DNA from: Novosphingobium album (ex Liu et al. 2023)
Lineage (GTDB): Bacteria > Pseudomonadota > Alphaproteobacteria > Sphingomonadales > Sphingomonadaceae
Length of the DNA: 64,000 nucleotides
Reading direction: 5' to 3'
Assembly (NCBI RefSeq): GCF_029076845.1
Contig: NZ_JARESE010000015.1
Coordinates: 186,001-250,000, forward strand
Numbering within the stretch: position 1 is the stretch's first letter; every line of letters starts with the position of its first letter. Of this stretch, positions 17,133-24,802 are shown in pieces. The position numbers and the translations under genes were made by a program. The notes under the pieces were generated by a model. That model saw only the letters and a program-made list of their open reading frames with translations, had not been told where the DNA came from and did not search any database.

Positions 17133-18107
17133 TTATTGCTGCGCGGTGGGGGGTGTCGCGACCGGCGTGGCGGTGGTGGTTGGCGTGGCCGTCGCGCCCG
17201 GCGCCGGTGCGGCCGCCGGAGCGGCCGGCTGCGGTGCCTGCTCGCCGCCGCCCAGCGAATGGACATAGGCCGCCAGCATCTTGATCGTCACCGGGCTCAG
17301 CTTGCCGCCCCAGGCCGGCATCACGCCGTGCTTGGGATTGGTCACTTGCGCCACCACGTCATCGCGGGTGCCGCCATAGAGCCAGATCGCATCGCCCAGG
17401 TTGGGTGCGCCGAACTGGCGCAGGCCCTTGCCGTCGGGGCCGTGGCAGATCGCGCAGTTGGCCTGGAACAGCCCGGCGCCGCGCTGGGCGGCCGCGCTGG
17501 CCTTTTCCTTGCCCGACAGCGTTAGGACATAGCTGGCCACGTCCTGCACTTGCGGCGGGGTGAGGATGCCGTCCTTGCCGAAGGCGGGCATCGCGCTTGT
17601 CCGGGTCTGCTTGTCGCCGGGCTGGCGGATGCCGTGCGTCAGCGTGACCTCGATGGTCTTGAGATCGCCGCCCCACAGCCAGTCGTCGTCGTTGAGGTTG
17701 GGGAAGCCCTTCGATCCCGCCGCGCCGGCACCGTGGCACTGCACGCAGTTGACCTTGAAGGCCGCCGCGCCGCCCGCCACCGCCGCGCGCATCAGTTCGG
17801 GGTCTTCGGGCAGCTTCTCGATCGGCACTTGCGCCAGCGCCGCGACCGTCTGGGCCCGCTCCGCCGCCTGCGCCTTCAGATCCTTGTCGAGCTGGCCGCG
17901 GCTGGTCCAGCCCAGCGTGCCTTCGGTGCCGCGCGTCAGCATCGGCCAGGCCGGATAGGCCACGCTATAGCCGATCGCGAAGGCGATGCAGCCATAGAAG
18001 GTCCACAGCCACCAGCGTGGCAGCGGCGTGTTCAGCTCTTCGATCCCGTCCCATTCATGGCCGACGGTTTCGGTGTTCGTCGCTTCGTCGATGCGCCTAT
18101 TCGCCAT
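17133..18107 (-). CDS. ccoP: cbb3-type cytochrome c oxidase subunit III (diheme CcoP)
   Basis: A 324-residue membrane-anchored diheme cytochrome c. One helix spans about residues 31-55 (RWWLWTFYGCIAFAIGY), then heme sites CVQCH (121-125) and CAICH (218-222) with the distal Met likely in SAMPAFG and GVMPAW. The last 35 or so residues are an unusual Ala/Pro/Thr-rich tail, probably disordered, beyond the second cytochrome domain. Its start overlaps the end of ccoQ by 11 bp. CcoP passes electrons to CcoO. Confidence 0.96.
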   Translation of the reverse strand: MANRRIDEATNTETVGHEWDGIEELNTPLPRWWLWTFYGCIAFAIGYSVAYPAWPMLTRGTEGTLGWTSRGQLDKDLKAQAAERAQTVAALAQVPIEKLPEDPELMRAAVAGGAAAFKVNCVQCHGAGAAGSKGFPNLNDDDWLWGGDLKTIEVTLTHGIRQPGDKQTRTSAMPAFGKDGILTPPQVQDVASYVLTLSGKEKASAAAQRGAGLFQANCAICHGPDGKGLRQFGAPNLGDAIWLYGGTRDDVVAQVTNPKHGVMPAWGGKLSPVTIKMLAAYVHSLGGGEQAPQPAAPAAAPAPGATATPTTTATPVATPPTAQQ

Positions 18108-18270
18108 CGTTCTCGTCCTTGAAGATCATGTTGGCCGCATTGTCGTTCCTGCTGCGGGCACCGGGCCGGAACGGCCAGGCGACCAGCACCAGGAACACGA
18201 TGAGCATTGCCGCGAGGCCATAGCTGTCAGCCAGGTGCCGCAGCGCCTCGTATGTCGAATGGTCGCTCAC
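18097..18270 (-). CDS. ccoQ: cbb3-type oxidase subunit CcoQ
   Basis: A 57-residue single-helix protein: [19 protein letters not shown], then a helix of [15 protein letters not shown] and the basic stretch [16 protein letters not shown] with an acidic end. The RPG-x-N-N-IF pattern after the helix is typical of CcoQ. It starts with GTG 18270, overlapping the ccoO stop by 4 bp, and ends 11 bp inside ccoP. CcoQ stabilises the contact of CcoP with the CcoNO core. Confidence 0.92.
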   Translation of the reverse strand: MSDHSTYEALRHLADSYGLAAMLIVFLVLVAWPFRPGARSRNDNAANMIFKDENDGE

Positions 18271-19016
18271 CGACCCTTCTCCGTCGCGAGTTCCTCCTGC
18301 GCGGCGGCGCTGTTCACGTCGACCAGCGTGCCGAGCATCTGGAGGTAGGCGACGAGCGCGTCCATCTCGGTGATCCGCCCCGGATCGCCGTCATAGTCGC
18401 GGATCTGCGCCTTGGGATAGCGCTTGGCCAGGTCGCCGGCATCCGCGTCGGGATCGGCCTGCGCCTTGAGATCGGCCATCGCCAGCTCGATGTCCTTGTC
18501 GGAATAGGGCACGCCCACTTCGCGCAGCGTCTTCAGCCGCGCCGCCGGATCGCCCAGATCGAGATCGTTCTCCTTGAGGAAGCCGTATTGCGGCATCACG
18601 CTTTCGGGCACGACCGACTGCGGATTGGTCAGGTGCTGGACATGCCAGCTGTCCGAATACTTGCCGCCCACGCGCGCCAGGTCCGGCCCGGTGCGCTTGG
18701 AGCCCCACTGGAACGGATGATCGTACATCGATTCCGCCGCGAGGCTGTAGTGGCCGTAGCGCTCCACCTCGTCGCGGAAGGGGCGGATCATCTGGCTGTG
18801 GCAGACATAGCAGCCTTCGCGGATGTAGATGTCGCGCCCGGCCTGTTCGAGCGGGGTGTAGGGCCGCATCCCGTCGACCTTCTCGATCGTGTTGTCGATC
18901 CAGAAGAGCGGCGCGATCTCGACGATGCCGCCGATGGCGACGGTGACGAGCGCGGCAACCCCCAGCAGCGTGACGTTTCGTTCGAGCGTCTTGTGCCGTT
19001 CGGTGATGGAAGTCAT
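18267..19016 (-). CDS. ccoO: cbb3-type cytochrome c oxidase subunit II (CcoO)
   Basis: A 249-residue monoheme cytochrome c subunit. One N-terminal helix ([20 protein letters not shown]) anchors it, followed by [26 protein letters not shown] with heme attachment C69-x2-C72-H73. It is 26 bp downstream of ccoN. The start is ATG 19016, with AGGA about 10 nt upstream. It takes electrons from CcoP to the CcoN active site. Confidence 0.96.
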   Translation of the reverse strand: MTSITERHKTLERNVTLLGVAALVTVAIGGIVEIAPLFWIDNTIEKVDGMRPYTPLEQAGRDIYIREGCYVCHSQMIRPFRDEVERYGHYSLAAESMYDHPFQWGSKRTGPDLARVGGKYSDSWHVQHLTNPQSVVPESVMPQYGFLKENDLDLGDPAARLKTLREVGVPYSDKDIELAMADLKAQADPDADAGDLAKRYPKAQIRDYDGDPGRITEMDALVAYLQMLGTLVDVNSAAAQEELATEKGR

Positions 19017-19042
19017 GGCTTGGTATCCTGTTCGGGCAGGGA

Positions 19043-20695
19043 TTATTCGGCGGGGGCGAGGATCGGGCGGTCGGCCGCCGCGTCGTAGGCGGCATCGCGC
19101 ATCGGTGCCTCTTCGCGCAGGTGGCCGAGGATCGTGCGCCAGACGTTGACCACCATCAGTGTGGCGCCCGCCAGGTAGAGCAGCCCGCCGAAGGCGCGCA
19201 GCGCATACATCGGGTGCAGCGCGGCGACGGTATCGGCGAAAGTGTTCACCAGGTAGCCGTCCGGCCCGTATTCGCGCCACATCAGGCCCTGGGTCACGCC
19301 GGCGACCCACATGCTGGCGGCGTAGAAGACGATGCCGATCGTCGCGAGCCAGAAGTGCCAGTTGACCATGCGCAGGCTGTAGAGGCGCGTGCGGCCCCAC
19401 AGGCGCGGCGTCAGGAAATAGATCGCCGAGAAGGTGATCATGCCGTTCCAGCCCAGCGCGCCGGAGTGGACGTGGCCGATGGTCCAGTCGGTATAGTGCG
19501 ACAGCGAGTTGACGCTCTTGATCGACAGCATCGGGCCTTCGAACGTGCTCATGCCGTAGAAGGCCACCGCCATCACCATCATGCGGATGATCGGATCGGT
19601 GCGGACCTTGTCCCAGGCGCCGTTCAGCGTCATCAGGCCGTTGATCATGCCGCCCCAGCTCGGCATCCACAGCATGACCGAGAAGACCATGCCCAGCGTC
19701 TGCGCCCAGTCGGGCAGCGCGGTGTAGTGCAGGTGGTGCGGGCCGGCCCAGATGTAGAGGAAGATCAGCGACCAGAAGTGGATGATCGACAGGCGATAGC
19801 TGTAGATCGGGCGTTCGGCCTGCTTGGGCACGAAGTAGTACATCATCGCCAGGAAGCCGGCGGTGAGGAAGAAGCCGACCGCGTTGTGCCCGTACCACCA
19901 CTGGACGAGCGCGCCCTGGACGCCGGCGAACAGCGGATAGCTCTTCGATCCGACCAGGCTGACCGGCACGTCGATGTTGTTGACCAGGTGCAGCATCGCC
20001 ACCGTCAGGATGAAGGCGAGGTAGAACCAGTTGGCCACGTAGATGTGCGGTTCGGAACGCTTCACGATCGTGCCGACGAAGACGATCAGGTAGGCGACCC
20101 AGACGATCGTCAGCCACCAGTCCACATACCATTCGGGCTCGGCGTATTCCTTCGACTGGGTGACGCCCAGCAGGTAGCCGGTCGCGGCGAGCACGATGAA
20201 CAGCTGGTAGCCCCAGAACACGAAGCGCGCGAGGCCGGGGAAGGCCAGCCGCGCGCGGCAGGTGCGCTGGACGACGTAGAAGCTGGTGGCGATCAGCGCG
20301 TTGCCGCCGAAGGCGAAGATCACCGCCGAGGTGTGCAGCGGGCGCAGCCGGCCGAAATTGAGGTAAGGCTCAAGGTTCAGCACCGGCCAGGTGAGCTGCA
20401 GGGCGATGAACAGCCCCGCCAGGAAGCCCGCCATGCCCCAGAACACCGTGGCGATCACGCCCCAGCGGATCGGATCGTCATCGTACCGGCCCTGATCGGC
20501 CGGCGTGCGCAGGATGCCCCGCGCGATGGCGCCGTAATCGGTCGTGCTGACCGTGACCCACAGGCCGATCATGGCCGCCAGGGCAATGATCCCCATGTGG
20601 ATGGCGTATCCGGTATCGGCGGCCGCGGCCACCGCGATGACGGCTATAAACAGTATCGCGAGCCAAATGCCCGCACGCGTGAGGACCGCTTCCAC
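19043..20695 (-). CDS. ccoN: cbb3-type cytochrome c oxidase subunit I (CcoN)
   Basis: A 550-residue heme-copper oxidase catalytic subunit with about 14 membrane helices. Conserved histidines are visible in [43 protein letters not shown] and [12 protein letters not shown]. It starts with GTG 20695 behind GGGAGGG, a good ribosome-binding site. It is the first gene of an oxidase, assembly and heme operon. An FNR box (20762-20775, nine of ten consensus bases) lies 67 bp upstream, so microaerobic induction is very likely. The oxidase gives high-affinity respiration at low oxygen. Confidence 0.97.
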   Translation of the reverse strand: MEAVLTRAGIWLAILFIAVIAVAAAADTGYAIHMGIIALAAMIGLWVTVSTTDYGAIARGILRTPADQGRYDDDPIRWGVIATVFWGMAGFLAGLFIALQLTWPVLNLEPYLNFGRLRPLHTSAVIFAFGGNALIATSFYVVQRTCRARLAFPGLARFVFWGYQLFIVLAATGYLLGVTQSKEYAEPEWYVDWWLTIVWVAYLIVFVGTIVKRSEPHIYVANWFYLAFILTVAMLHLVNNIDVPVSLVGSKSYPLFAGVQGALVQWWYGHNAVGFFLTAGFLAMMYYFVPKQAERPIYSYRLSIIHFWSLIFLYIWAGPHHLHYTALPDWAQTLGMVFSVMLWMPSWGGMINGLMTLNGAWDKVRTDPIIRMMVMAVAFYGMSTFEGPMLSIKSVNSLSHYTDWTIGHVHSGALGWNGMITFSAIYFLTPRLWGRTRLYSLRMVNWHFWLATIGIVFYAASMWVAGVTQGLMWREYGPDGYLVNTFADTVAALHPMYALRAFGGLLYLAGATLMVVNVWRTILGHLREEAPMRDAAYDAAADRPILAPAE

Positions 20696-20761
20696 GGAAG
20701 CCCTCCCTTCCCAGTTGTCTGACTACCGTGTGCCCCCTGTGCCGGATTCACGGCGGGAACA

Positions 20762-20775
20762 TTGAGACAGATCAA
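20762..20775. promoter_or_regulatory. FNR/FixK box upstream of ccoN
   Basis: TTGAG-ACAG-ATCAA matches 9 of 10 defined bases of the consensus TTGAT-N4-ATCAA. Its centre is 73 bp upstream of the ccoN start codon; with the usual -41.5 spacing, transcription would start near 20727 and give a leader of about 30 nt. It lies between divergent ccoN and ompW. Confidence 0.8.
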
Positions 20776-20833
20776 TTGGTCAGTGTCTATCCGTATTGTC
20801 TCGAGATTATTGGCAATATTCCTGAGTCCGCGT

Positions 20834-20847
20834 TTGCGCGAAATCAA
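20834..20847. promoter_or_regulatory. FNR/FixK-like box upstream of ompW
   Basis: TTGCG-CGAA-ATCAA matches 8 of 10 consensus bases and has the TTGCG half-site common in alphaproteobacterial FixK targets. Centred 101 bp before the ompW ATG, it would put transcription start near 20882. ompW is FNR-controlled in Escherichia coli, which agrees with this reading. Confidence 0.55.
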
Positions 20848-20941
20848 TGTTCACAAGCCAGGAACGGGCCATTGGCACCATGCAAGCTCCGTAAAATCCT
20901 GGCCGCAAGGGGTGGCCGCTGCGGTGCTGGGAACTGAAGAC

Positions 20942-21616
20942 ATGCGTAAGATCACCTGCCTACTCGCCGCAACCACGGCGCTGGCGCTGTCGGCTCCGGC
21001 TTTCGCGGGCAGCCCCGACGGCAAGCTCCAGGTCAAGGTCCTTGCCACGGGCGTGCTGCCCGACGGCAAGATCGACAAGGTGAAGACCGATCTGATCGGC
21101 CTTCCCGCCGGTTCGCAGACCAAGGCGAACAACAATGTCGTGCCGACGCTCGCCATCGAATACTACGCGACGCCCAACGTCTCGGTGGAAACGATCTGCT
21201 GCTTCACGCAGCACCACGTCAGCGGCGACGGCCCCCTTGATGGCGCGCGCATCGTCAATCACGTGCTGATCCTGCCGGCCACGGTCACGCTGAAGTATCA
21301 CCTCGATGCCGGCCCGATCAAACCCTACGTCGGCGTTGGCCCGGCGATGTTCCTGATCTTCGGCGAAAAGCCCGGCGCGGATGCCAAGGCGCTCGGCGCC
21401 TCGAAGGTGAAGATGACCAACGAGGTCGGCGTCGCGGTGCAAGGCGGTGTCGATGTCCCGGTCAACGACACGGGCATGGGCGTCACGCTCGATGCCAAGA
21501 AGTACTGGATGGGCACGACCGCCAAGTTCTACACCGCCGGCGGCGTCAAGGCGCTTGAGACCAAGCACAAGCTTGATCCCTGGGTGCTCAGCGCGGGTGT
21601 CTACTTCCGCTTCTGA
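20942..21616 (+). CDS. ompW: OmpW-family outer membrane protein
   Basis: A 224-residue OmpW/AlkL-type eight-stranded beta barrel. Residues 1-22 are a signal peptide (KITCLLAATTALALSAPAFA). Family features include VPTLAIEYYATPNVSVETICC, ATVTLKYHLDAGPIKPYVGVGP and the C-terminal strand ending in ...GVYFRF with terminal Phe, the outer-membrane sorting signal. I use ATG 20942; an in-frame upstream start would add about 60 residues of non-secretory sequence. OmpW homologues pass small hydrophobic compounds across the outer membrane. Divergent from ccoN, with a 34-bp hairpin just after the stop. Confidence 0.9.
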   Translation: MRKITCLLAATTALALSAPAFAGSPDGKLQVKVLATGVLPDGKIDKVKTDLIGLPAGSQTKANNNVVPTLAIEYYATPNVSVETICCFTQHHVSGDGPLDGARIVNHVLILPATVTLKYHLDAGPIKPYVGVGPAMFLIFGEKPGADAKALGASKVKMTNEVGVAVQGGVDVPVNDTGMGVTLDAKKYWMGTTAKFYTAGGVKALETKHKLDPWVLSAGVYFRF

Positions 21617-21631
21617 GACCAACCCGCATCT

Positions 21632-21665
21632 GTCTGGAAATGCGCCGGAAGGCGCACTTCCAGAC
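21632..21665 (+). terminator. Hairpin after ompW
   Basis: A 15-bp stem with one mismatch around a GGAA loop: GTCTGGAAATGCGCC pairs with GGCGCACTTCCAGAC. It lies 16 bp after the ompW stop. There is no T-run, so it is either a rho-aided terminator or a 3'-end stabilising structure. Confidence 0.6.
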
Positions 21666-21911
21666 GGCTTGGGATGGCAGGTGGCTTGGGGTGGCACACG
21701 GCTTGGGCCGGTGATGGCGTCACTTTTGCCGGGCCATCGGTGAAACGCCCCCTTTTTTGGCCTTCCCCTGAACCGGGCTCAGTGTCCATCTCCCCCTGCC
21801 GGTTCGCGCGGCGCGATGGATGCTGCAACAGGTTCGGCATGACAGGGCGGAAAGACAGGGCGGGCCGGAAGTAGGGGGCCAGCTTGACCTGCCCCGGCTC
21901 GCGAGCGCGCG
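21666..21911. other. Intergenic stretch between ompW and fnrN
   Basis: About 250 bp of convergent 3' flanks without a credible gene. It contains a short run of T (21750-21755) after GC-rich sequence and the sequence GATGCTGCAACAGGTTCGGC, which resembles common intergenic dispersed repeats; no second copy was seen in this window. Confidence 0.4.
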
Positions 21912-22610
21912 TCAGCCCGCTTCGGCGACCAGCGCTTCGCGATCGAGGATCACGACATCGCGGCGCGAGGGCAGGTCGATCACGCCTTCGTGCTTCAAGT
22001 GGCTGAACTGGCGGCTCACCGTCTCGATCGTCAGCCCCAGCACGTCGGCGATCTGCTGGCGCGAGAAGGGCAGCGTCATGCGCGTGGCGTGCGCGTCGGG
22101 GTGGACCTTGCAGCCCGGCTCGACCAGCCGGTCGGCCGTTTCCAGCAGGAAACTGGCGATCTTTTCCGATGCCGACTTGCGCCCCAGCAGCAGCATCCAG
22201 CGCCGCGTGCGATCCAGTTCGCCCAGCGTGCGTTCGAGCAGCTTGTGCTCCAGCGCGGGGTGGCCGCGCGCGAAAGCATCGAAATCCCGTCGGCTGAACA
22301 CGCAGACGCGCGCGTCGGTCAGCGCGGTGACGCCATGGTTCGAGGTCGTGCCGAAGGGGCGGCCGAAGAATTCGGATGGATAGACCACGCCGACGATCTG
22401 CTCGCGCCCGTCCTGCGTGCCGGTGGAAAGCTTCAGCACGCCTTCGATGACATTGGCGACGAGGATCGATTCCTCGCCTTCCCAGATCAGCGATTCCCCG
22501 GCGTGCAGCTCACGCCGCCGGCCGATCGCATTGAGCGTCTCCAGTTCCTTCGCGTCGAGCGCCGCGCAAATCGCGCGATTTCGAACCAGGCAAGAGTCGC
22601 AGGAACCCAT
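21912..22610 (-). CDS. fnrN: FNR-type oxygen-sensing transcription regulator (FnrN/FixK family)
   Basis: A 232-residue Crp/Fnr regulator. The N-terminus has C4-x2-C7-x7-C15 and a fourth cysteine at position 103 (DARVCVFSR), the set that holds an oxygen-labile 4Fe-4S cluster in FnrN/FnrL proteins. A cyclic-nucleotide-type beta roll spans about 30-130, then a dimer helix, and the C-terminal HTH RQQIADVLGLTIETVSRQFS with the E-x2-S-R residues that read TTGAT half-sites. This predicts control of the nearby ccoN, ompW and hemN boxes. It is convergent with ompW. No clear box was found in its own 158-bp upstream region. Confidence 0.93.
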   Translation of the reverse strand: MGSCDSCLVRNRAICAALDAKELETLNAIGRRRELHAGESLIWEGEESILVANVIEGVLKLSTGTQDGREQIVGVVYPSEFFGRPFGTTSNHGVTALTDARVCVFSRRDFDAFARGHPALEHKLLERTLGELDRTRRWMLLLGRKSASEKIASFLLETADRLVEPGCKVHPDAHATRMTLPFSRQQIADVLGLTIETVSRQFSHLKHEGVIDLPSRRDVVILDREALVAEAG

Positions 22611-22768
22611 GCGCGGCGCCTATCAGGTCCGGCCCGGCCTGACAACGCAGGATTTGGCCCCGATCTGGCATGGGCCAGGCGCAGACAAGCCCATGGCGGG
22701 CGCCGCAAGGGCGCCGCCACGGACCTGTCGCTGGCCTGGAACCAGACCTTGCCAGGCGGTCTGAACGC

Positions 22769-24097
22769 TCAGGCCATCTCGGTTTCGCGGGCGCGCTTTT
22801 CGGCGTGCGCCTTGAACATCTCCATGATGTCGCCCGACGTGACCGGGCGCGTCTCGGTGGTGGGCACCGATCCGCCCGACGACTTGGGCGCGGTATCGAC
22901 GTGCTTGGCCGCCGCGCGGGCGTGGCAGGCGCCCACGGTCATGTCCTCGCGCCGGTTGTGCGCGAACAGCGCGTCATGGCGCAGCCACTTGATCGCGTTG
23001 CGGTGCGTGACCTTGTCGATCTGCTCGTCGGTCAGGTTCTTGACCTGCTCCCACAGCAGTTCGGCGGCATCGGGCCACAGCGCGTCGGAGTGCGGATAAT
23101 CGACTTCGTACGTGACGTTGTCCTCGCCCACTTCGGACAGGTTCTTGAGGCCATAGGGATCCCACAGGAAGCAATGGGCGAAGTGGCGCTTCATCAGTTC
23201 GCTGGGCTTGATGTCCTGGAAGCGCGAGCGGGTCCAGGCCTTGTGCCGCCAGTTCGAGAAGTCGGCCCGCTCCATCAGGTAAGGCACCCAGCCGATCGAG
23301 CCTTCCGAAACGATGATCCGCATGTTCGGATACTGGTGCAGCTCTTCCAGCTGCAGCCAGTCGGCCACGCCTTGCGCCACCGACATCGGCATGGTGGAAA
23401 TCCACGCCTCGATCGGCGTTTCCATCGAGGCGTGCGGCGCCGGGTTGCCCGATCCGATGTGCAGCGCGATGGTCATGTCGTTGTCCATCAGCGCCTTGAA
23501 CACCGGGTTCCAGTAGTCGTTGTGGATCGAGGGCAGGCCCTGCACGGTCGGGTTCTCGTTCATCGAGACGACCTTGAAGCCCTTCTTCGCGCAGCGGTCG
23601 ATCTCGGCGACAGTGGCCGCGGGATCCCAGGTCGGCAGGATCGCGAGCGGGATGAAGCGGCCGGGATAGGCCATGCACCACTCGTCATAGTGCCAGTCGT
23701 TATAGGCCTGCATGTGGCGCAGCGAGAGCGCCTTGTCGGGCGCCTTGTGGAAGGTCTGGCCATCGAAGCCGATCGAGTTGCCGAAGCACATCGACGCGGC
23801 GACGCCGTTGACGTCCATGTCGTCGATGCGCTTGTGCACGTCCCAGCAGCCGTCGCGCAGCTGGTCGAGCGAGGTCGGCTCCATGCCGTATTCCTCGAAA
23901 GGCCGGCCGACGACCGCGTTGAGGCCGACCGAGGGGCGGATATAGCCCTGGTACTGCCAGAAGTTCTTGCCCTGCGCGTCGGTGCGCAGCTTCGGCGCGG
24001 AAGCGAGCAGATCGCCCGAAAGCTGGTTGTCGAACAGCGTCGGCGGCTCGCAGATGTGGTCGTCCGTGCTGATGACCACCATGTCGTTCATTTGCAT
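22769..24097 (-). CDS. Amidohydrolase family protein (amidohydrolase-2 type)
   Basis: A 442-residue TIM-barrel metal hydrolase of the amidohydrolase-2 (PF04909-like) group, which includes decarboxylases such as ACMSD and many uncharacterised catabolic hydrolases. The N-terminal VISTDDHICEPP carries the likely first metal ligands; LHIGSGNPAPHASMETP, VSEGSIGWVPYLMERAD and YEVDYPHSDALWP match later strand-end motifs. ATG 24097 follows AAGG by 10 nt; ATG 24091 is an alternative. It is divergent from the monooxygenase gene and shares its regulatory region, suggesting a role in the same unknown pathway. The last 50 residues are a polar extension rich in Ala, Thr and Lys. Confidence 0.86.
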   Translation of the reverse strand: MQMNDMVVISTDDHICEPPTLFDNQLSGDLLASAPKLRTDAQGKNFWQYQGYIRPSVGLNAVVGRPFEEYGMEPTSLDQLRDGCWDVHKRIDDMDVNGVAASMCFGNSIGFDGQTFHKAPDKALSLRHMQAYNDWHYDEWCMAYPGRFIPLAILPTWDPAATVAEIDRCAKKGFKVVSMNENPTVQGLPSIHNDYWNPVFKALMDNDMTIALHIGSGNPAPHASMETPIEAWISTMPMSVAQGVADWLQLEELHQYPNMRIIVSEGSIGWVPYLMERADFSNWRHKAWTRSRFQDIKPSELMKRHFAHCFLWDPYGLKNLSEVGEDNVTYEVDYPHSDALWPDAAELLWEQVKNLTDEQIDKVTHRNAIKWLRHDALFAHNRREDMTVGACHARAAAKHVDTAPKSSGGSVPTTETRPVTSGDIMEMFKAHAEKRARETEMA

Positions 24098-24262
24098 GAT
24101 GCTTTTGCCTTTCAGTTCCCAAATGGCCTGCGTGCCGAATCCCGGCAGCATTGCTTTTCCAGCCTGTGTGGAGCCGGGCCGCGTGCCATTGATCGGCGTC
24201 AAACCTTTCACCTGAACGGTTTACGCGGCCGAAGGGCGGGGAAAGGCGATTGTGTCGTTTCC

Positions 24263-24381
24263 ATCCTCCCCGGCCGGGCGAGGGGGATCGCCGCGCAGCG
24301 GTGGTGGAAGGGGGATCACCGCCTGCGTGGAGGCCCTTCCGTCAGCGCTGCGCGCTGCCACCTCCTCTCAACGGGGAGGAT
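24263..24381. repeat. Palindromic intergenic repeat, about 119 bp
   Basis: The stretch is bounded by 9-bp perfect inverted ends, ATCCTCCCC and GGGGAGGAT, with G/C-rich internal complementarity, as in REPIN or small MITE-like elements. Its length is close to that of the two related repeats at 30640-30760 and 61321-61436, but its sequence family differs from theirs. Confidence 0.55.
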
Positions 24382-24426
24382 CGCGTTCCAGCCAGGACTC
24401 AATTCCCGCCTGCGATCCTTACAGGC

Positions 24427-24527
24427 GAAAAAAAGGGCGGCCGGTCACGAGGTTCGGCCGCCCCTTGAAGTTGGGGAGAAGCGGTTTGCGAAGGAACTGA
24501 AAGAACAGATCCTTCGCCAGACCGGCA
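24427..24527 (-). ncRNA. Candidate FNR-controlled small RNA
   Basis: On the minus strand a perfect FNR box (24575-24562) is followed, with the spacing of a class II promoter, by a predicted start near 24527 and about 100 nt later by a strong intrinsic terminator with seven U residues. In between the RNA would form an 8-bp hairpin (24517-24510 with 24495-24488, loop of 14 nt) and a pyrimidine-rich segment (CTTCTCCCC, 24479-24473 region) complementary to Shine-Dalgarno sequences. No open frame of note lies inside. The terminator sits 330 bp before the amidohydrolase start, so the alternative is an attenuated leader of that gene. PcrZ of Rhodobacter is a known FnrL-linked small RNA of comparable logic. 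Confidence 0.55.
24428..24463 (-). terminator. Intrinsic terminator of the candidate small RNA
   Basis: Read on the minus strand, GGGCGGCC and GGCCGCCC pair around a 13-nt loop and are followed directly by TTTTTTT. This is the best rho-independent terminator seen in the window. The four G at 24464-24461 could instead pair with CCCC at 24476-24473, a possible competing structure. Confidence 0.85.
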
Positions 24528-24561
24528 AATGCTTTGATGGCACGGTCGGAACGAGTCGACA

Positions 24562-24575
24562 TTGATCCCGATCAA
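24562..24575. promoter_or_regulatory. Perfect FNR box upstream of the candidate small RNA
   Basis: TTGAT-CCCG-ATCAA matches all ten consensus bases. On the minus strand it is placed to drive the small RNA; on the plus strand it is 228 bp before the monooxygenase gene, too far for a direct -41.5 site there. Confidence 0.8.
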
Positions 24576-24630
24576 TTGCGGAAACGATGTTCCCGAATTT
24601 TCCGCCGCGCGCGACGCGACGCGTGCCCCC

Positions 24631-24680
24631 GCGATTTGCCCCCGCGATTTGCCGGCGCGATTTGCCGGCGCGATTTGACT
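24631..24680. repeat. 13-bp tandem repeat
   Basis: Just under four copies of GCGATTTGCCGGC (first copy ends CCCCC, last copy truncated) lie between the two FNR boxes. Units begin at 24631, 24644, 24657 and 24670. It may be a neutral short repeat or a spacing element in the control region. Confidence 0.8.
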
Positions 24681-24697
24681 GTGCGCTTTCCCGCCAT

Positions 24698-24711
24698 TTG
24701 ATCGAGATCAA
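24698..24711. promoter_or_regulatory. Perfect FNR box upstream of the monooxygenase gene
   Basis: TTGAT-CGAG-ATCAA matches all ten consensus bases. With its centre at -41, transcription would start near 24745, where a fitting -10 element GATAAA (24733-24738) is present. The start would lie inside the 20-bp palindrome described next. Confidence 0.78.
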
Positions 24712-24736
24712 GGCGTGGGGGCGTTCGGCGTGGATA

Positions 24737-24756
24737 AATCAACAGCACTGTTGATT
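24737..24756. promoter_or_regulatory. 20-bp perfect palindrome, probable repressor operator
   Basis: AATCAACAG-CA-CTGTTGATT is a perfect 9-bp inverted repeat with a 2-bp centre, overlapping the predicted transcription start of the monooxygenase operon. Its size and symmetry are those of a TetR-type operator; the TetR gene at 30776-31399 is the candidate ligand. This is inference from position. Confidence 0.65.
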
Positions 24757-24802
24757 AAGGCCGCGCCGCAAAGGCCGGCCGACGAACCCGAGGGATGCCG
24801 CG

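Noticed and set aside
24445-24711. 88-codon minus-strand frame in the control region
   Set aside because: It covers both FNR boxes, the tandem repeat and the terminator, and its translation is Arg-rich without any family features; the small RNA explanation fits better.
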